Shown here piece by piece: positions 7,998-16,918 of a stretch of 30,959 nt of DNA. The stretch's first letter is position 1; each line of letters starts with the position of its first letter. Source of the DNA: Deinococcus betulae (GTDB taxonomy: Bacteria; Deinococcota; Deinococci; Deinococcales; Deinococcaceae); contig NZ_JAIQXU010000040.1 of assembly GCF_020166395.1 (NCBI RefSeq), positions 1 to 30,959 of the forward strand, given 5' to 3'. The translations under genes and the position numbers were made by a program. Under the pieces are notes generated by a model. That model was not told where the DNA came from. It saw only the letters and a program-made list of their open reading frames with translations, and did no database searches.

Positions 7998-10040
7998 CTA
8001 CCGCTTCTCTCCCAGCGCTTCCAGCTGCCGTTCCAGCGTGGCGGCGTCATGCGTGGGGAGGTCACAGGCGTGATTCACGCAGAGGTAGGCAGTGCCGCCG
8101 CCCGGCCGCTCCTGAACCAGGGGCAGTGTTCCGCCTGCCTCACTGAAGGCCAGCGCGGTGAAGGGCAGGCTGAAGCGGGCAGCGGTGCGCTCCAGGTTCT
8201 CGCGTTCCTCTGAGGTGCCCAGGATGGCCAGTTCGGTGTGCGGGGCGTGCCAGAAAGCGGCGGCCTGCCACAGGCCCCCGAAGCCTCCGGCCGCAGCCAG
8301 CATGTCGGCACGGAAGGCGGCCAGCACGCGCCCAGCCTTCACGGCGTCGGCGTCATCGCCAAAGTAGCGGTACATCCACAGGCCCAGCAGCGCTCCAGCG
8401 GCGTTGTCGGACAGCACCGCGCTGTCAAAGCCGGGGGCGGGGCGGGTCAGTAGGGCTTCGGCCTGGCCACCGGACGCCAGGAAGACCCCAGCATCCTCCT
8501 GCCAGAAGTCGCGCACGCAGACCTGCCACAGGTCACGCGCCCAAGTCAGCCAGCGCTCGTCGCCGTCCGCCTGAAACAGCGCCACCAGCCCCAGGCCCAC
8601 CAGCGCGTGGTCTTCCATCAGGCCTTGGACGCGCGCCTGCCCGCCAGCCCAGACGTGATACAGCCCACCTGCCTCACTGCGCATCTGATCGTGGAGAAAC
8701 TGTGCCGTGCGCTGTGCGGTCTCTAAATACGCCTTTTCACCCAGAATCCGCGCGGCGTCGGCCCAGGCCGCCAGCGCCAGCCCATTCCACGAGGTCAGCA
8801 CCTTGTCGTCGGTGCCCGGCTGAGGCCTCCCCTGGCGCAGGAGGTGGAGGCGCGCTTTCAAGTTGTTGAGGTGGGTCTGCACGGCTTCCTCAGATTCCTG
8901 GCTCTGTGCAGCCAGCTCAGCCACGCTCACAGCCACGAACGGCACGCTGCGGCGCCCGGCGTCGGGGCGGTGGGGGTCGTGAAAATTGCCGGGGTCCTCA
9001 ATGCCCAGGTGGCGGCAGACCAGAGCGGCGTCTTCTGCACTGCCTAAGGCGGTTTCGATCTCGGCGGGGGTCCAAGTGAAGGTCAGCCCCTCGACGCCTT
9101 CAGTATCAGCGTCCTGGGCGCTGTAAAAGCCGCCATCCGGCGCGTGCATCTCGCGGGCCAGGTACGCCAGCGTGCCGCGCGCGGCGTCGGCAAAGGCGGG
9201 GTCACCACTCACCTGGTACGCCCGCAGCAAGGTACGGGTCAGCTGCGCGTTGTCGTACAGCATCTTTTCAAAGTGCGGCACGCGCCACTGCCCGTCTACG
9301 CTGTAGCGGTGAAAGCCGCCGCCCAGCTGGTCGTGGATTCCGCCCGCCAGCATGCGCCGCAGCGTGTGAAGCGCCATCAGGCGGCCGTCGGGGCGGGTTA
9401 GCAGAAAGTCCAGCGTGGTGGGCGCGGGAAACTTGGGCGCGCTGCCAAAGCCGCCGTTGGTGTCATCAAAGACGCGGCGCAGGTTGCTCACAGCGCGTTC
9501 TATGTCGTCCGGGGTTACCTCGGTCTCACCCGCCTGGGGGCGCGTCGCCTCGCGGATGTGGTCGGTCAGGGCCTGGGCGTTGCCGAGCAATTTAGTACGG
9601 TCATTGTTCCAAGCGTGCGCCACGCTGGCCATCACCCGGCCAAAGCTGGGCATGCCGTGGCCGTCGCGCGGCGGGAAGTAGGTGCCGGCATAGAACGGCT
9701 CGCCTGCTGGCGTCAGAAACACCGTCATGGGCCAGCCGCCCTGCCCGGTCATGGCCTGGGTGGCGGCCATATACACCGCGTCTACATCAGGCCGCTCCTC
9801 GCGGTCCACTTTCACGTTGACGAAGTGCCCATTCATGTACTCGGCCGTCGCCTCATCCTCAAAACTTTCGTGGGCCATGACGTGACACCAGTGGCAGGTG
9901 GCGTAGCCCACCGAGAGCAGCACCGGGACGTCGCGCCGCTGCGCCTCGGCAAAAGCGGCTTCGCCCCACGGCCACCAGTCCACTGGGTTGTCCGCGTGCT
10001 GACGGAGGTACGGACTGCTTTCTTGCGACAGGCGGTTCAT
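7998..10040 (-). CDS. DUF255 thioredoxin domain-containing protein (YyaL/SPATA20 family)
   Basis: A 680-residue cytoplasmic protein of the widespread YyaL/SPATA20 family. The N-terminal DUF255 domain is thioredoxin-like and carries the signature [10 protein letters not shown] at about residues 47-55, with C49 and C52 forming a CxxC-type site. The rest has the helical repeats of a six-hairpin (alpha/alpha-barrel) glycosidase-like domain, including [17 protein letters not shown] and [15 protein letters not shown]. The biochemical activity of the family is not established. The ATG at 10040 gives the conserved [15 protein letters not shown] start and follows a TAGGCT box by 6 nt. It is transcribed divergently from the transglutaminase gene. 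Confidence 0.9.
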   Translation of the reverse strand: MNRLSQESSPYLRQHADNPVDWWPWGEAAFAEAQRRDVPVLLSVGYATCHWCHVMAHESFEDEATAEYMNGHFVNVKVDREERPDVDAVYMAATQAMTGQGGWPMTVFLTPAGEPFYAGTYFPPRDGHGMPSFGRVMASVAHAWNNDRTKLLGNAQALTDHIREATRPQAGETEVTPDDIERAVSNLRRVFDDTNGGFGSAPKFPAPTTLDFLLTRPDGRLMALHTLRRMLAGGIHDQLGGGFHRYSVDGQWRVPHFEKMLYDNAQLTRTLLRAYQVSGDPAFADAARGTLAYLAREMHAPDGGFYSAQDADTEGVEGLTFTWTPAEIETALGSAEDAALVCRHLGIEDPGNFHDPHRPDAGRRSVPFVAVSVAELAAQSQESEEAVQTHLNNLKARLHLLRQGRPQPGTDDKVLTSWNGLALAAWADAARILGEKAYLETAQRTAQFLHDQMRSEAGGLYHVWAGGQARVQGLMEDHALVGLGLVALFQADGDERWLTWARDLWQVCVRDFWQEDAGVFLASGGQAEALLTRPAPGFDSAVLSDNAAGALLGLWMYRYFGDDADAVKAGRVLAAFRADMLAAAGGFGGLWQAAAFWHAPHTELAILGTSEERENLERTAARFSLPFTALAFSEAGGTLPLVQERPGGGTAYLCVNHACDLPTHDAATLERQLEALGEKR

Positions 10041-10046
10041 GGCGTC

Positions 10047-10052
10047 AGCCTA
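10047..10052 (-). promoter_or_regulatory. TANNNT -10 box, leaderless type, for the DUF255 gene
   Basis: TAGGCT on the minus strand, 6 nt before the ATG at 10040. The 15-mer from box to start differs by one base from that of the acyl-CoA dehydrogenase gene at 21592. Confidence 0.6.
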
Positions 10053-10092
10053 GCCCGGCCGCCTACGGGGCCAACATGAACGCTGTCCCGGC

Positions 10093-10098
10093 TAGTCT
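10093..10098 (+). promoter_or_regulatory. Possible -10 box for the transglutaminase-like gene
   Basis: TAGTCT about 40 nt before the ATG at 10140. A GAGG element close to that ATG means this gene probably has a normal leader with a ribosome binding site, unlike its divergent neighbour. Confidence 0.35.
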
Positions 10099-10139
10099 TC
10101 ACACCCATCTCAGGCACGCGGCACCGCAGACTGAGGCGT

Positions 10140-11054
10140 ATGGCCGCGCCCGACCAGCTTTCTCCCGATCAGTCCCAGACCGCTGATTTTTCAAACCCCG
10201 TCCGAGTGCGCGCGGGGTTTTCGCTCACGTTTGAAGTGCCCTACCCCACGCCCATGTTGTTTGTGGTGCAGCCCGTCGACCGCCTGGAACCCACCGGCAC
10301 CCGCCAGCGCATCGTCGCCGAGCGGCCCCTGGGCGCCGCCGAGGGCATTCACACCTACACCGACACGCATGGCAACCGCGTCTGGCGCCTACTGGCTCAG
10401 CCCGGCACCCTGACCATCGGCCACGACCTGATTGCCGAAACGACTCGCCTCCCCGATCCGGTCTTGCCCCATCTGCCCAAAACACTTGTAGAGGCGTTGC
10501 CGGACCACACCATCACCTACCTGCTGCCCAGCCGGTACGTGGACAGTGACCTGATCAGTGCCGAGGCCTGGGAGCGCTTCGGCCACATTCAGGGCGGCTG
10601 GGCTCAGGTGCAGGCCATCAGCGATCATCTGTTTGACGAATGCGTGTACGGCTACGGCTCGACCAGCGCGACCACCGCTCGGCAGGCACTGGACAGCAAG
10701 CGCGCCGTGTGCCGTGATTTTGCCCATATGGGCGTGGCGTTCTGCCGCGCGCTGAACATCCCGGCCCGCTATGTCTGCGGCTACATGCCCGACATTGACA
10801 TCGCGCCGGACCCCGTGCCGATGGACTTTCACGCCTGGTTCGAGGCCTTTCTGGACGGTCAGTGGCGGACCTTTGATGCCCGCCACAACAAACCGCGCGC
10901 CGGACGTATTCTGATCGCGCAGGGGCGGGACGCCAGCGACGTGGCCTTCACGACCACTTTCGGTAGCGCCAAGCTAACCCATATGAAAGTCTGGGCCGAC
11001 GAAACGAGCTTCGACATGACGCTGGATACGCCTCCGAATCCACGAATTTTCTAG
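10140..11054 (+). CDS. Transglutaminase-like cysteine protease family protein
   Basis: A 304-residue protein with an N-terminal beta-rich domain (about 20-110, as in bacterial transglutaminase N-terminal regions) and a transglutaminase core. The catalytic triad is visible: C191 in AVCRDFAHM, H231 in DFHAWFEAF and D246 in TFDARHN. Members of this family act as proteases, peptide amidases or cross-linkers; the substrate here is unknown. There is no signal peptide, so it is probably cytoplasmic. A GAGG element lies about 5 nt before the ATG. The stop codon lies inside an inverted repeat (11039-11084). Confidence 0.88.
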   Translation: MAAPDQLSPDQSQTADFSNPVRVRAGFSLTFEVPYPTPMLFVVQPVDRLEPTGTRQRIVAERPLGAAEGIHTYTDTHGNRVWRLLAQPGTLTIGHDLIAETTRLPDPVLPHLPKTLVEALPDHTITYLLPSRYVDSDLISAEAWERFGHIQGGWAQVQAISDHLFDECVYGYGSTSATTARQALDSKRAVCRDFAHMGVAFCRALNIPARYVCGYMPDIDIAPDPVPMDFHAWFEAFLDGQWRTFDARHNKPRAGRILIAQGRDASDVAFTTTFGSAKLTHMKVWADETSFDMTLDTPPNPRIF

Positions 11055-11084
11055 AACCGGAGCAGGTGAATCCAGATTCGTGGA
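11039..11084 (+). repeat. Inverted repeat spanning the stop codon of the transglutaminase gene
   Basis: TCCACGAAT at 11039-11047 is matched perfectly by ATTCGTGGA at 11076-11084, separated by 28 nt that include the TAG stop. GAATCCA also recurs directly in both halves. There is no T tract, so termination is only a possibility. Confidence 0.4.
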
Positions 11085-11143
11085 GGGGTGTGTCACCACT
11101 GTCTTGCCCAGGTTCCAGGCGGTTAGAGAAGGCAGGACACTAA

Positions 11144-11162
11144 GGGCGGCCAGATGCCGCCC
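11144..11162. other. GC-rich hairpin, possible terminator
   Basis: GGGCGGC and GCCGCCC (7 bp, perfect) flank a 5-nt loop CAGAT. It lies between two convergent genes. No T run follows on either strand, so it is terminator-like only by structure and position. Confidence 0.35.
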
Positions 11163-11320
11163 AGTCTCCTCGTGCAGGGAGGAGCTGCTGTCACATCTTG
11201 ATCAGAGTCAGCAGGGCGATACCGAAAGGCCTGGAGGGTACACAGCAGTATCCAGCACTGGTTCGGACAGGTTGAGGCCGCTTTGAAGCTGAAATTTAGC
11301 GGTCTGGACGGCATGGTTTC

Positions 11321-11464
11321 TCATGCTTCAAACTGGACGGCTAGACGGAGTTGCGACACTATCACTGCGGTAAACGAGGCGCCCTGGACCCTGCGCTTCG
11401 TATCTTTCAGGTGAAACACCAGCCCCTGGCCATTCTCGGCAAGGTTCGATATCAGCAGGGCCAT
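11321..11464 (-). CDS. Doubtful small gene or gene remnant
   Basis: A 47-codon frame whose product starts MALLISNLAENGQ and ends VIVSQLRLAVQFEA. It stands out because the encoded peptide has a balanced, protein-like composition in a region otherwise lacking genes, and because the frame stays open upstream of the ATG to a stop near 11536. There is no clear ribosome binding site, third-position GC is weaker than in neighbouring genes, and I recognise no family. It may be the tail of a gene whose front is lost, or chance. Confidence 0.2.
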   Translation of the reverse strand: MALLISNLAENGQGLVFHLKDTKRRVQGASFTAVIVSQLRLAVQFEA

Positions 11465-11544
11465 GTTCGCGTGGGCCTCTAGCGCCAGACTTGGACCTGT
11501 CCGAGCGCAGTGGCGTCGCGCTGCTGGGTGTCCGCCTTACGCCC

Positions 11545-12846
11545 TCAATTCATGATCTTGAGCGTGAACCTTAGGCTGGCCTTTCCTCTGGCCGGAACGT
11601 CCGCCTGCCGGCTGAAACTGACCTGCCCATTCTGAGGCGCCTGCCCATCCACCCACACACTGCGCCCATACACCTGCTCCCGCACACTTACCCTCGTTGT
11701 GCTGGCCTTCGTGCTCACGAACGCGTACGTTACCTGGTAGGTGCTGCTGATCACCCGACCCTGCCCGTCCTTCTGCTGCCCCGTGCGTTTGACCGTCTTT
11801 GCGTACCGCAATTCTGGGTCCACACCCAGGTCGAGGTCCACCAGGGTGCCCGCCTGCACGGCTGGCAGTTGCACGCTTCCCACCAGCAGACCGTTCTCCC
11901 GCACATCCACCAGTCCCGTCGGGAGCGAGAGCGAGCTGGTGAACTTATAGCGGCGGCTGGTCTGCCCGGAGCGGTTCTGGGGCTCAAAGTACGACTGAAC
12001 GCTGGCATACCGCGTAAAGCCACTGATCTGGGGCTTCAGGAAAGGCAGCGTGCGGCTCTCGCCCCGTCCGATTGTCAGGCCTCCGGGAAGGGCGTAGCGT
12101 TGCAGACCCCTCACCTCACCCACCACGTTGATCTGACCCGCTCCTGCGGTGTCAGAGACAGACATGGCGGCCGTGGTGGTGCCCGTCCTGGTCGCCATTT
12201 GCTGTTCGCTGGCGACCCCCGGTGTCACGGGTAGGGGATAGGCCTGATTCTGCTGCAGGACACTGCCCCCAAAGAGGTCCACTTTCTGGGCGCCAAACAC
12301 CTGATCACTAAAATTGCTGATCTGCGCCAGGGCGGCCAGACTCGCCGCCGCGCCGTTCAGATTGAGTTCATATCGGGGGCGCCAGACCAGCGCCTGCGTC
12401 CGGTACACGAGGCTGGCATTGTTTGCCGCATTGGTTCCACTCAGGCGGAGGGTCACGCTACCCTGCAGGGGCGGCAGGGTGCTGAAGGCCAGCTCGCTGC
12501 GCTGCGCGTGAACATACTCGCCAGATGTCAGTTTCAGCAGCAGATCCTCTGCGCGCTCAAGGGTTGCTGGCACGGGGGCCTGGCCGGCGCTGGTCCAGGT
12601 CACGCGCTCGCCCTCCTGGGTGCGCAGCCAGTCGAGTTCAGCCGGCTGTAACACGAATGCCGCAGGCGCCGCCCCAATGACCGCAAAACTGGCCGGTTGA
12701 ATCCAGCGCCACTGAGCGAACGGAAAGGTTAGTTCTCTCGCTGGGATCGGCGCCTGAACCTCCGTGAACTGCGGGTAGATGCGTAGGTCGGTGGCGAAGG
12801 CCGTGGAAGGAAGAAGAGCGAGCAGCAGAGCAGCAATCCGGTTCAT
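11545..12846 (-). CDS. Secreted DUF4139-like protein
   Basis: A 433-residue exported protein. It starts with a clear signal peptide (MNRIAALLLALLPSTAFA, cleavage about residue 18). The mature part is beta-rich. It resembles DUF4139 proteins, with TQALVWRPRYELNLNG in the middle, SNFSDQVFGAQKVDLFGG, and a C-terminal region with GSVQLP, DLDLGVDPELRYAKTVKR and repeated Thr/Ser strands. DUF4139 proteins are cell-surface or periplasmic with no firm function. The N-terminal coiled-coil partner domain found in many relatives is absent. The frame extends to 12888, but the ATG at 12846 begins the signal peptide and has GAGGTG 3 nt upstream. It stands alone, convergent with the transglutaminase gene. 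Confidence 0.75.
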   Translation of the reverse strand: MNRIAALLLALLPSTAFATDLRIYPQFTEVQAPIPARELTFPFAQWRWIQPASFAVIGAAPAAFVLQPAELDWLRTQEGERVTWTSAGQAPVPATLERAEDLLLKLTSGEYVHAQRSELAFSTLPPLQGSVTLRLSGTNAANNASLVYRTQALVWRPRYELNLNGAAASLAALAQISNFSDQVFGAQKVDLFGGSVLQQNQAYPLPVTPGVASEQQMATRTGTTTAAMSVSDTAGAGQINVVGEVRGLQRYALPGGLTIGRGESRTLPFLKPQISGFTRYASVQSYFEPQNRSGQTSRRYKFTSSLSLPTGLVDVRENGLLVGSVQLPAVQAGTLVDLDLGVDPELRYAKTVKRTGQQKDGQGRVISSTYQVTYAFVSTKASTTRVSVREQVYGRSVWVDGQAPQNGQVSFSRQADVPARGKASLRFTLKIMN

Positions 12847-13200
12847 GGGCACCTCGTAGATATGAGCTGCACCATGCTGGCACGCCATCCTGATCGTGTC
12901 CTGCGGAGATGAGGATGCTCCGCGAAAACTGTCCTAACCATTGATCCAGGCATAGGCCGCGAAATTGCTGGTCTAATCTCCAACGATTGTCTGGCCTACC
13001 GGCCCTGTAGCGAAAGCACCGAACAGAAACAAGGTGATAGTTGGTCACAGGGCTAATTTCACACCTGGAAAGAGCTGAGTGATTGCCAACCCCAGCCAGT
13101 CATTGATGGGAGTAGCCACAGGACGTTGAGCCGGGAGCACATCAGTCGCGGCGCCCACGCTCAGTCCTGCGTCCCTTCTGCGCTGCTACACTTCTTTGTT
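12847..13200. other. Divergent intergenic region
   Basis: A 354-nt region between the DUF4139-like gene and argS. Apart from the argS -10 box and a small GCGGAG/CTCCGC hairpin just beyond 12900 I see nothing definite. Frames that are open here carry stops or lack start signals. Confidence 0.4.
13187..13192 (+). promoter_or_regulatory. TANNNT -10 box, leaderless type, for argS
   Basis: TACACT ends 8 nt before the ATG at 13201. This places the argS start at 13201 and argues against the in-frame GTG/ATG options further upstream. Confidence 0.55.
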
Positions 13201-15030
13201 ATGGACTTGAAGGCACACCTTAAAGCCGCTGTCGAGGCCGCCGCCGCCCAGATGGGCGCGCCACTCGAAGCGGCCATTCAGGAAACCCCGGCGAATAAAC
13301 CGGGCGATTACGGTACGCCAGCCGCCTTTCAGATGGCCAAAGCCCTGGGCCAGAACCCGGTGCAGGTCGCGCAGACCCTGGCCCAGACGGTGCAACTGCC
13401 GCAGGGCATCAGCCGTGTGGAAGCTGCCGGCCCCTTCCTAAATTTCTTCGTGGACACCGCCGCTTTCGTGAGCGGTGTGGTCGACACGCCCTTTGCTATG
13501 CCGGCCCGGGGCGGCAAAGTGGTCATTGAGCACACCAGCGTCAACCCGAACAAGGAGCTGCATGTGGGCCACCTGCGCAACGTGGTCCTGGGCGACTCTA
13601 TGGCCCGCATCTTCCGTGCAGCGGGCTTCACCGTTGAAGTCCAGAACTACATTGACGACACGGGCCGGCAGGCGGCCGAGAGCCTGTTTGCTATGACCCA
13701 CTACGGCCGCGAATGGAACGGCGCGCAGAAGTACGACCACTGGCTGGGCGAGGGGTACGTTCAGCTGAACGCCGACCCCGCCAAGGCAGGGCTGGAGGCA
13801 GGCATCCGCGACGTCATGCACAAGCTGGAAGAGGGCGCCCTGCGGCCCAAGGTCGAGCAGACCGTTAAGGCCCAGCTGGAAACCTGTTTCCGCATCGGCG
13901 CGCAGTACGACCTGCTGGTCTGGGAGTCGGATGTGGTGGGCAGCGGCTTTCTGGCGCAGGCCATGAATATTCTGGAAGGCAGCCGCTACACCTCGCACCC
14001 CACCGAAGGCAAGTTTGCCGGCGCCTTCGTGATGAACGTGCAGGAATTTATGCCGGGCCTAGAGGAATCGAACGTGGTGCTGCGCCGCAGCGACGGCACC
14101 GCCATGTACGTGGCCAAGGACATTGGCTATCAGTTCTGGAAATTTGGGCTGTTTGAAGGCATGAAGTTTAAGCCCTTCATGACCGATCCCGCCGGGCATG
14201 CCATCTGGACGAGTGCCCCCGACGGTCAGCCCGATACAGAGAGGCGCTTTGGACATTCGGACGAGGTCATCAACGTCATTGACTCTCGCCAGAAGCATCC
14301 GCAGATGCTGGTGAAAAGTAGCCTAGGCGTGGCCGGCGAGACGGACAAAGAAGCCCGCTCGGTGCACCTGAGCTACGAGTTTGTGAATTTAAATGGTCAG
14401 ACCATCAGCGGGCGCAAAGGCATTACGCTGGCGGTGGACACGGCGCTGGAAGAAGCGAGCAAGCGCGGCTTTGCTGAATTGAGCGAGAAAAACCCTGAGC
14501 TGGCGGGCCGCGACGACGCCCAGGAAATCGCCCGGCGCATTGGTGTAGGGGCGCTGCGTTTTGCCATGCTGCGCAACGAGCCCAGCCGCTCTTTTGACTT
14601 TGATCTTGAGAAGGCCAGCAGCCTCAGCGGCGACACCGCGCCGTACATCCAGTACGCAGCGGTGCGCGCGGCCAGCATACTGAGGAAGGCGCAGGCAGCA
14701 GGTTATTCCGTTGACGGCACAGGCGCTAACTGGGATGCGGTGCCCGAAGTTGACTTGATCTTAGCTAAGCAGGTAGCCAAATTGCCCGAAATCGTGGCCC
14801 AGGCGGTGCGTTTGCATTCACCGCACGGAGTCGCTCAGTATGCTCTCGACTTAGCAACCACCTTCAACGCCTGGTTCAACGCCAAGGACAAGCAGGGGAA
14901 GCCCGCTACCAACGTTCTGCAGAGCCCCGAAGGCCTGCGAGAAGCGCGCTTGGCGCTGGTCGCGCGCCTCCGCGCCGCCTTCGAAGACACGTTGGGCCTG
15001 ATTGGGATTGAGATTCCAGCCGCGATGTAA
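13201..15030 (+). CDS. argS: Arginyl-tRNA synthetase
   Basis: A 609-residue class I aminoacyl-tRNA synthetase that charges tRNA-Arg. An N-terminal Add1-like domain is followed by the catalytic domain with the HIGH-type motif HVGH (121-124) in VNPNKELHVGHLRN. The KMSK region reads ISGRKGITL, so the lysine-methionine core is replaced; ArgRS proteins are known to vary here. The C-terminal anticodon-binding domain begins near residue 480 with SLSGDTAPYIQYA. The frame is open upstream to 13126, but the ATG at 13201 begins the conserved protein and follows a TACACT box by 8 nt. It ends 11 nt before a strong terminator. Confidence 0.95.
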   Translation: MDLKAHLKAAVEAAAAQMGAPLEAAIQETPANKPGDYGTPAAFQMAKALGQNPVQVAQTLAQTVQLPQGISRVEAAGPFLNFFVDTAAFVSGVVDTPFAMPARGGKVVIEHTSVNPNKELHVGHLRNVVLGDSMARIFRAAGFTVEVQNYIDDTGRQAAESLFAMTHYGREWNGAQKYDHWLGEGYVQLNADPAKAGLEAGIRDVMHKLEEGALRPKVEQTVKAQLETCFRIGAQYDLLVWESDVVGSGFLAQAMNILEGSRYTSHPTEGKFAGAFVMNVQEFMPGLEESNVVLRRSDGTAMYVAKDIGYQFWKFGLFEGMKFKPFMTDPAGHAIWTSAPDGQPDTERRFGHSDEVINVIDSRQKHPQMLVKSSLGVAGETDKEARSVHLSYEFVNLNGQTISGRKGITLAVDTALEEASKRGFAELSEKNPELAGRDDAQEIARRIGVGALRFAMLRNEPSRSFDFDLEKASSLSGDTAPYIQYAAVRAASILRKAQAAGYSVDGTGANWDAVPEVDLILAKQVAKLPEIVAQAVRLHSPHGVAQYALDLATTFNAWFNAKDKQGKPATNVLQSPEGLREARLALVARLRAAFEDTLGLIGIEIPAAM

Positions 15031-15041
15031 AAGCGTCTGCA

Positions 15042-15085
15042 GAAAGGAGCGGGGCGAAGATCAATCGCCCCGCTCCTTTCTTTTT
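15042..15085. terminator. Bidirectional Rho-independent terminator
   Basis: A perfect 16-bp stem (15042-15057 with 15065-15080) and a 7-nt loop AGATCAA, followed by TTTTT on the plus strand. It serves argS and, in reverse, the convergent deacetylase gene, whose stop at 15084-15086 lies in the T tract. Confidence 0.92.
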
Positions 15086-15800
15086 ACAGTTCGGCTGAGT
15101 TTCTTGGAGAAGAGCTGCTGTCTTGCCATTCCCGAAGTGTGACCGACCTCAGCCCTTGCGCCTGCATCGCTTCCAGCAAGGCGGGCAGCATTGGCACCGT
15201 TACCTTCGCACCCGGCCCGGCGTCATGCAGGACCACCACCGCCCCAGGGGAAAGTCGAGGCAGGAGGGCCGCCAGCGTCGTTTCCGGCGTGGCTCCAGTG
15301 TGCCAGTCGCCGCCTTCCACACTCCAATGGGCCCCACGCAAGTTCGCCAGCCGTTGCCCCAGAATCGTCGCCAGGGTGTAGGCCCCGTGGGGTGGGCGGT
15401 GGAGGGTCACGGGCTGCCCTGTCATCGCCGCAATCCGCCGCGCCGCCTGTCCGGGCTCAAGGAAAGCCGACCAGGGTGACCGCACCCAGGCGTGAACGTG
15501 CTGCACCGCGTGGGCCTGCACCTCATGCCCTTCGGCCAGGGCACGCCGAATCAGGTCGGGATGGGCCTCGGCCAGGGGGGCCAGCACGAAGAAGGTGGCG
15601 TGCATGCCGGCGGCCTTGAGGGCGTCCAGAACGGCGGGCGTAGTCTGTGGGTCGGGGCCGTCATCAAAGGTCAAGGCCAGGGTGTTGCCCTGCGGCGGCC
15701 CCTCGCGCAGCAGCCCTAGATTCAGGCGCTGCACCAGCAGATAGGGAAGACCGATATAGGCAAGCAGTGCTGTCAGGCCCCAGCCCAGCCCTCTGTTCAT
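15084..15800 (-). CDS. Polysaccharide deacetylase family protein (NodB domain)
   Basis: A 238-residue membrane-anchored or secreted carbohydrate de-N-acetylase. A hydrophobic N-terminus (about 5-25) precedes the NodB domain. The catalytic motifs are intact: TFDDGPD (D46, D47), metal-binding H97-x3-H101 in QAHAVQHVHAW, RPPHG (135-139) and LHD (191-193). Substrates in the family include peptidoglycan, chitin-like and exopolysaccharide GlcNAc; which applies is unknown. The ATG overlaps the stop of the upstream glycosyltransferase by 4 nt, so it is probably co-translated and acts on the same envelope product. Confidence 0.9.
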   Translation of the reverse strand: MNRGLGWGLTALLAYIGLPYLLVQRLNLGLLREGPPQGNTLALTFDDGPDPQTTPAVLDALKAAGMHATFFVLAPLAEAHPDLIRRALAEGHEVQAHAVQHVHAWVRSPWSAFLEPGQAARRIAAMTGQPVTLHRPPHGAYTLATILGQRLANLRGAHWSVEGGDWHTGATPETTLAALLPRLSPGAVVVLHDAGPGAKVTVPMLPALLEAMQAQGLRSVTLREWQDSSSSPRNSAEL

Positions 15801-16918
15801 GCCCGACCCAGGCGGCGCAGCAGTACGTCGGCCACCCGGTCGGCGGCGTCGGGCACGCTCAGGGCGCGGGCCCCTGCGGAGAGGCGCGCGTGCTCATCCC
15901 CGTCCAGGGCGCGCAGGATGGCTGGGCGCAGTTCGCTGAGCGCCCGTGCCCACAGCGCCGCGCCGCCGCGTTCCAGGTACAGGGCGTTGTACTCCTCCTG
16001 GCCGGGAATGGGGGCGTGGACAATCATGGGCACGCCCAACGTGGTCGCCTCTGCCACGGTCAGGCCGCCGGCTTTGCCCACCACGAGGTCGGCGGCCGCC
16101 AGCAGTTCGGGGAAGGAGGTCGTGAAGCCCAGGCGATGCAGTGTGGCGCCGCCCAGTTGCGCCACGCCGTGCCCGTCGGCGCCGGCCAGCACCAGTACCT
16201 GAACCCGCACGCCCAGATTGGCCAGTTCAGCCAGCACCCGCCCTTGCGCGCGGTAACTGCCCGTTCCGCCGGCCGACAGCAGAATAAGAGGCAAGTCCGG
16301 GTCCAGCCCGTGCTTTTGCCGCAGCGCAGCGCGGTCAGCGCCGATCAGGTCGCGGTAGATGCGGGCGATAGGAATGCCGGTCACTTCCACCCGTTCTGGG
16401 GCAATGCGGGCGCGAATCATCTGCTCGCGCGCCTCCTCGCTGGGCACCATCAGCAGGTCGGCCTCGGCGCGCGCCCAGTGCTGATGAACGCGGTAGTCGG
16501 TCACGACCAGACCATTGAGGAACTCGGCCCCAGTGCGCCGCCGCACATTGTCGGCCAGGGCGACCGGTGTGGGGTAGGAACTCACGACAGCCTCGGGCCG
16601 CAGCTCCTGCACGTCGCGGCGCATGGCGCGGTAGCCCAGCCAGCCAAACGCCTGTGCGGTGGGGGCATGGTCGTTGTCGGTCCACTCGTAAAAGCGGCGG
16701 TAGACGTCCGGCATGTGCCGCACCCAGAGGTCGTAGGTGCCGGCCGTAATAATTCGCTCGGGCGGGCTCATGTATTTCAGGAGGTCGGCGTGCCGGGCGT
16801 CCAGGGTCACGCCCCGGCCCCGCAGCGCTGCGTCCAGTGCGCCGTTGGCCTGGTGGTGGCCGCTGCCGAACGACGCCGAGACGATCAGGGCGCGCAGGGG
16901 GTCATGAGCCGCCGTCAC
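15797..16918 (-). CDS. MGDG synthase-type (UgtP-like) glycosyltransferase
   Basis: A 373-residue GT-B glycosyltransferase of the MGDG synthase/UgtP/MurG superfamily, which transfers a sugar from a nucleotide donor to a lipid acceptor at the inner face of the membrane. The N-terminus carries SASFGSGHHQA, the glycine-histidine motif of MGDG synthase proteins. The C-terminal half has the donor-binding LLSAGGTGSYRAQG turn, VVGKAGGLTVAEAT, and the end motif HAPIPGQEEYNALYLERGGA. I placed the start at the GTG at 16918, whose GTGA overlaps the permease stop; the frame is open to 16972, but that lies inside the upstream gene. The acceptor is probably a diacylglycerol lipid, but this is inferred. Confidence 0.87.
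   Translation of the reverse strand: MTAAHDPLRALIVSASFGSGHHQANGALDAALRGRGVTLDARHADLLKYMSPPERIITAGTYDLWVRHMPDVYRRFYEWTDNDHAPTAQAFGWLGYRAMRRDVQELRPEAVVSSYPTPVALADNVRRRTGAEFLNGLVVTDYRVHQHWARAEADLLMVPSEEAREQMIRARIAPERVEVTGIPIARIYRDLIGADRAALRQKHGLDPDLPLILLSAGGTGSYRAQGRVLAELANLGVRVQVLVLAGADGHGVAQLGGATLHRLGFTTSFPELLAAADLVVGKAGGLTVAEATTLGVPMIVHAPIPGQEEYNALYLERGGAALWARALSELRPAILRALDGDEHARLSAGARALSVPDAADRVADVLLRRLGRA

Larger units (their letters stand above)
11055..11544. other. Intergenic region, no confident gene
   Basis: A 490-nt stretch between convergent genes. It holds half of the inverted repeat above and a compact GC hairpin at 11144-11162. On the minus strand there is a 47-codon frame (ATG 11464 to TGA 11321-11323) whose product contains SNLAENGQGLVFHLKDTKR and reads like a protein end. 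That frame is open upstream to about 11538, but no family was recognised. It may be a decayed or very small gene. Confidence 0.4.

Noticed and set aside
12889..13048. Minus-strand frame between the DUF4139-like gene and argS
   Set aside because: It overlaps the signal peptide region of the neighbouring gene in another frame, has no start signal or recognisable domain, and other frames carry stops.
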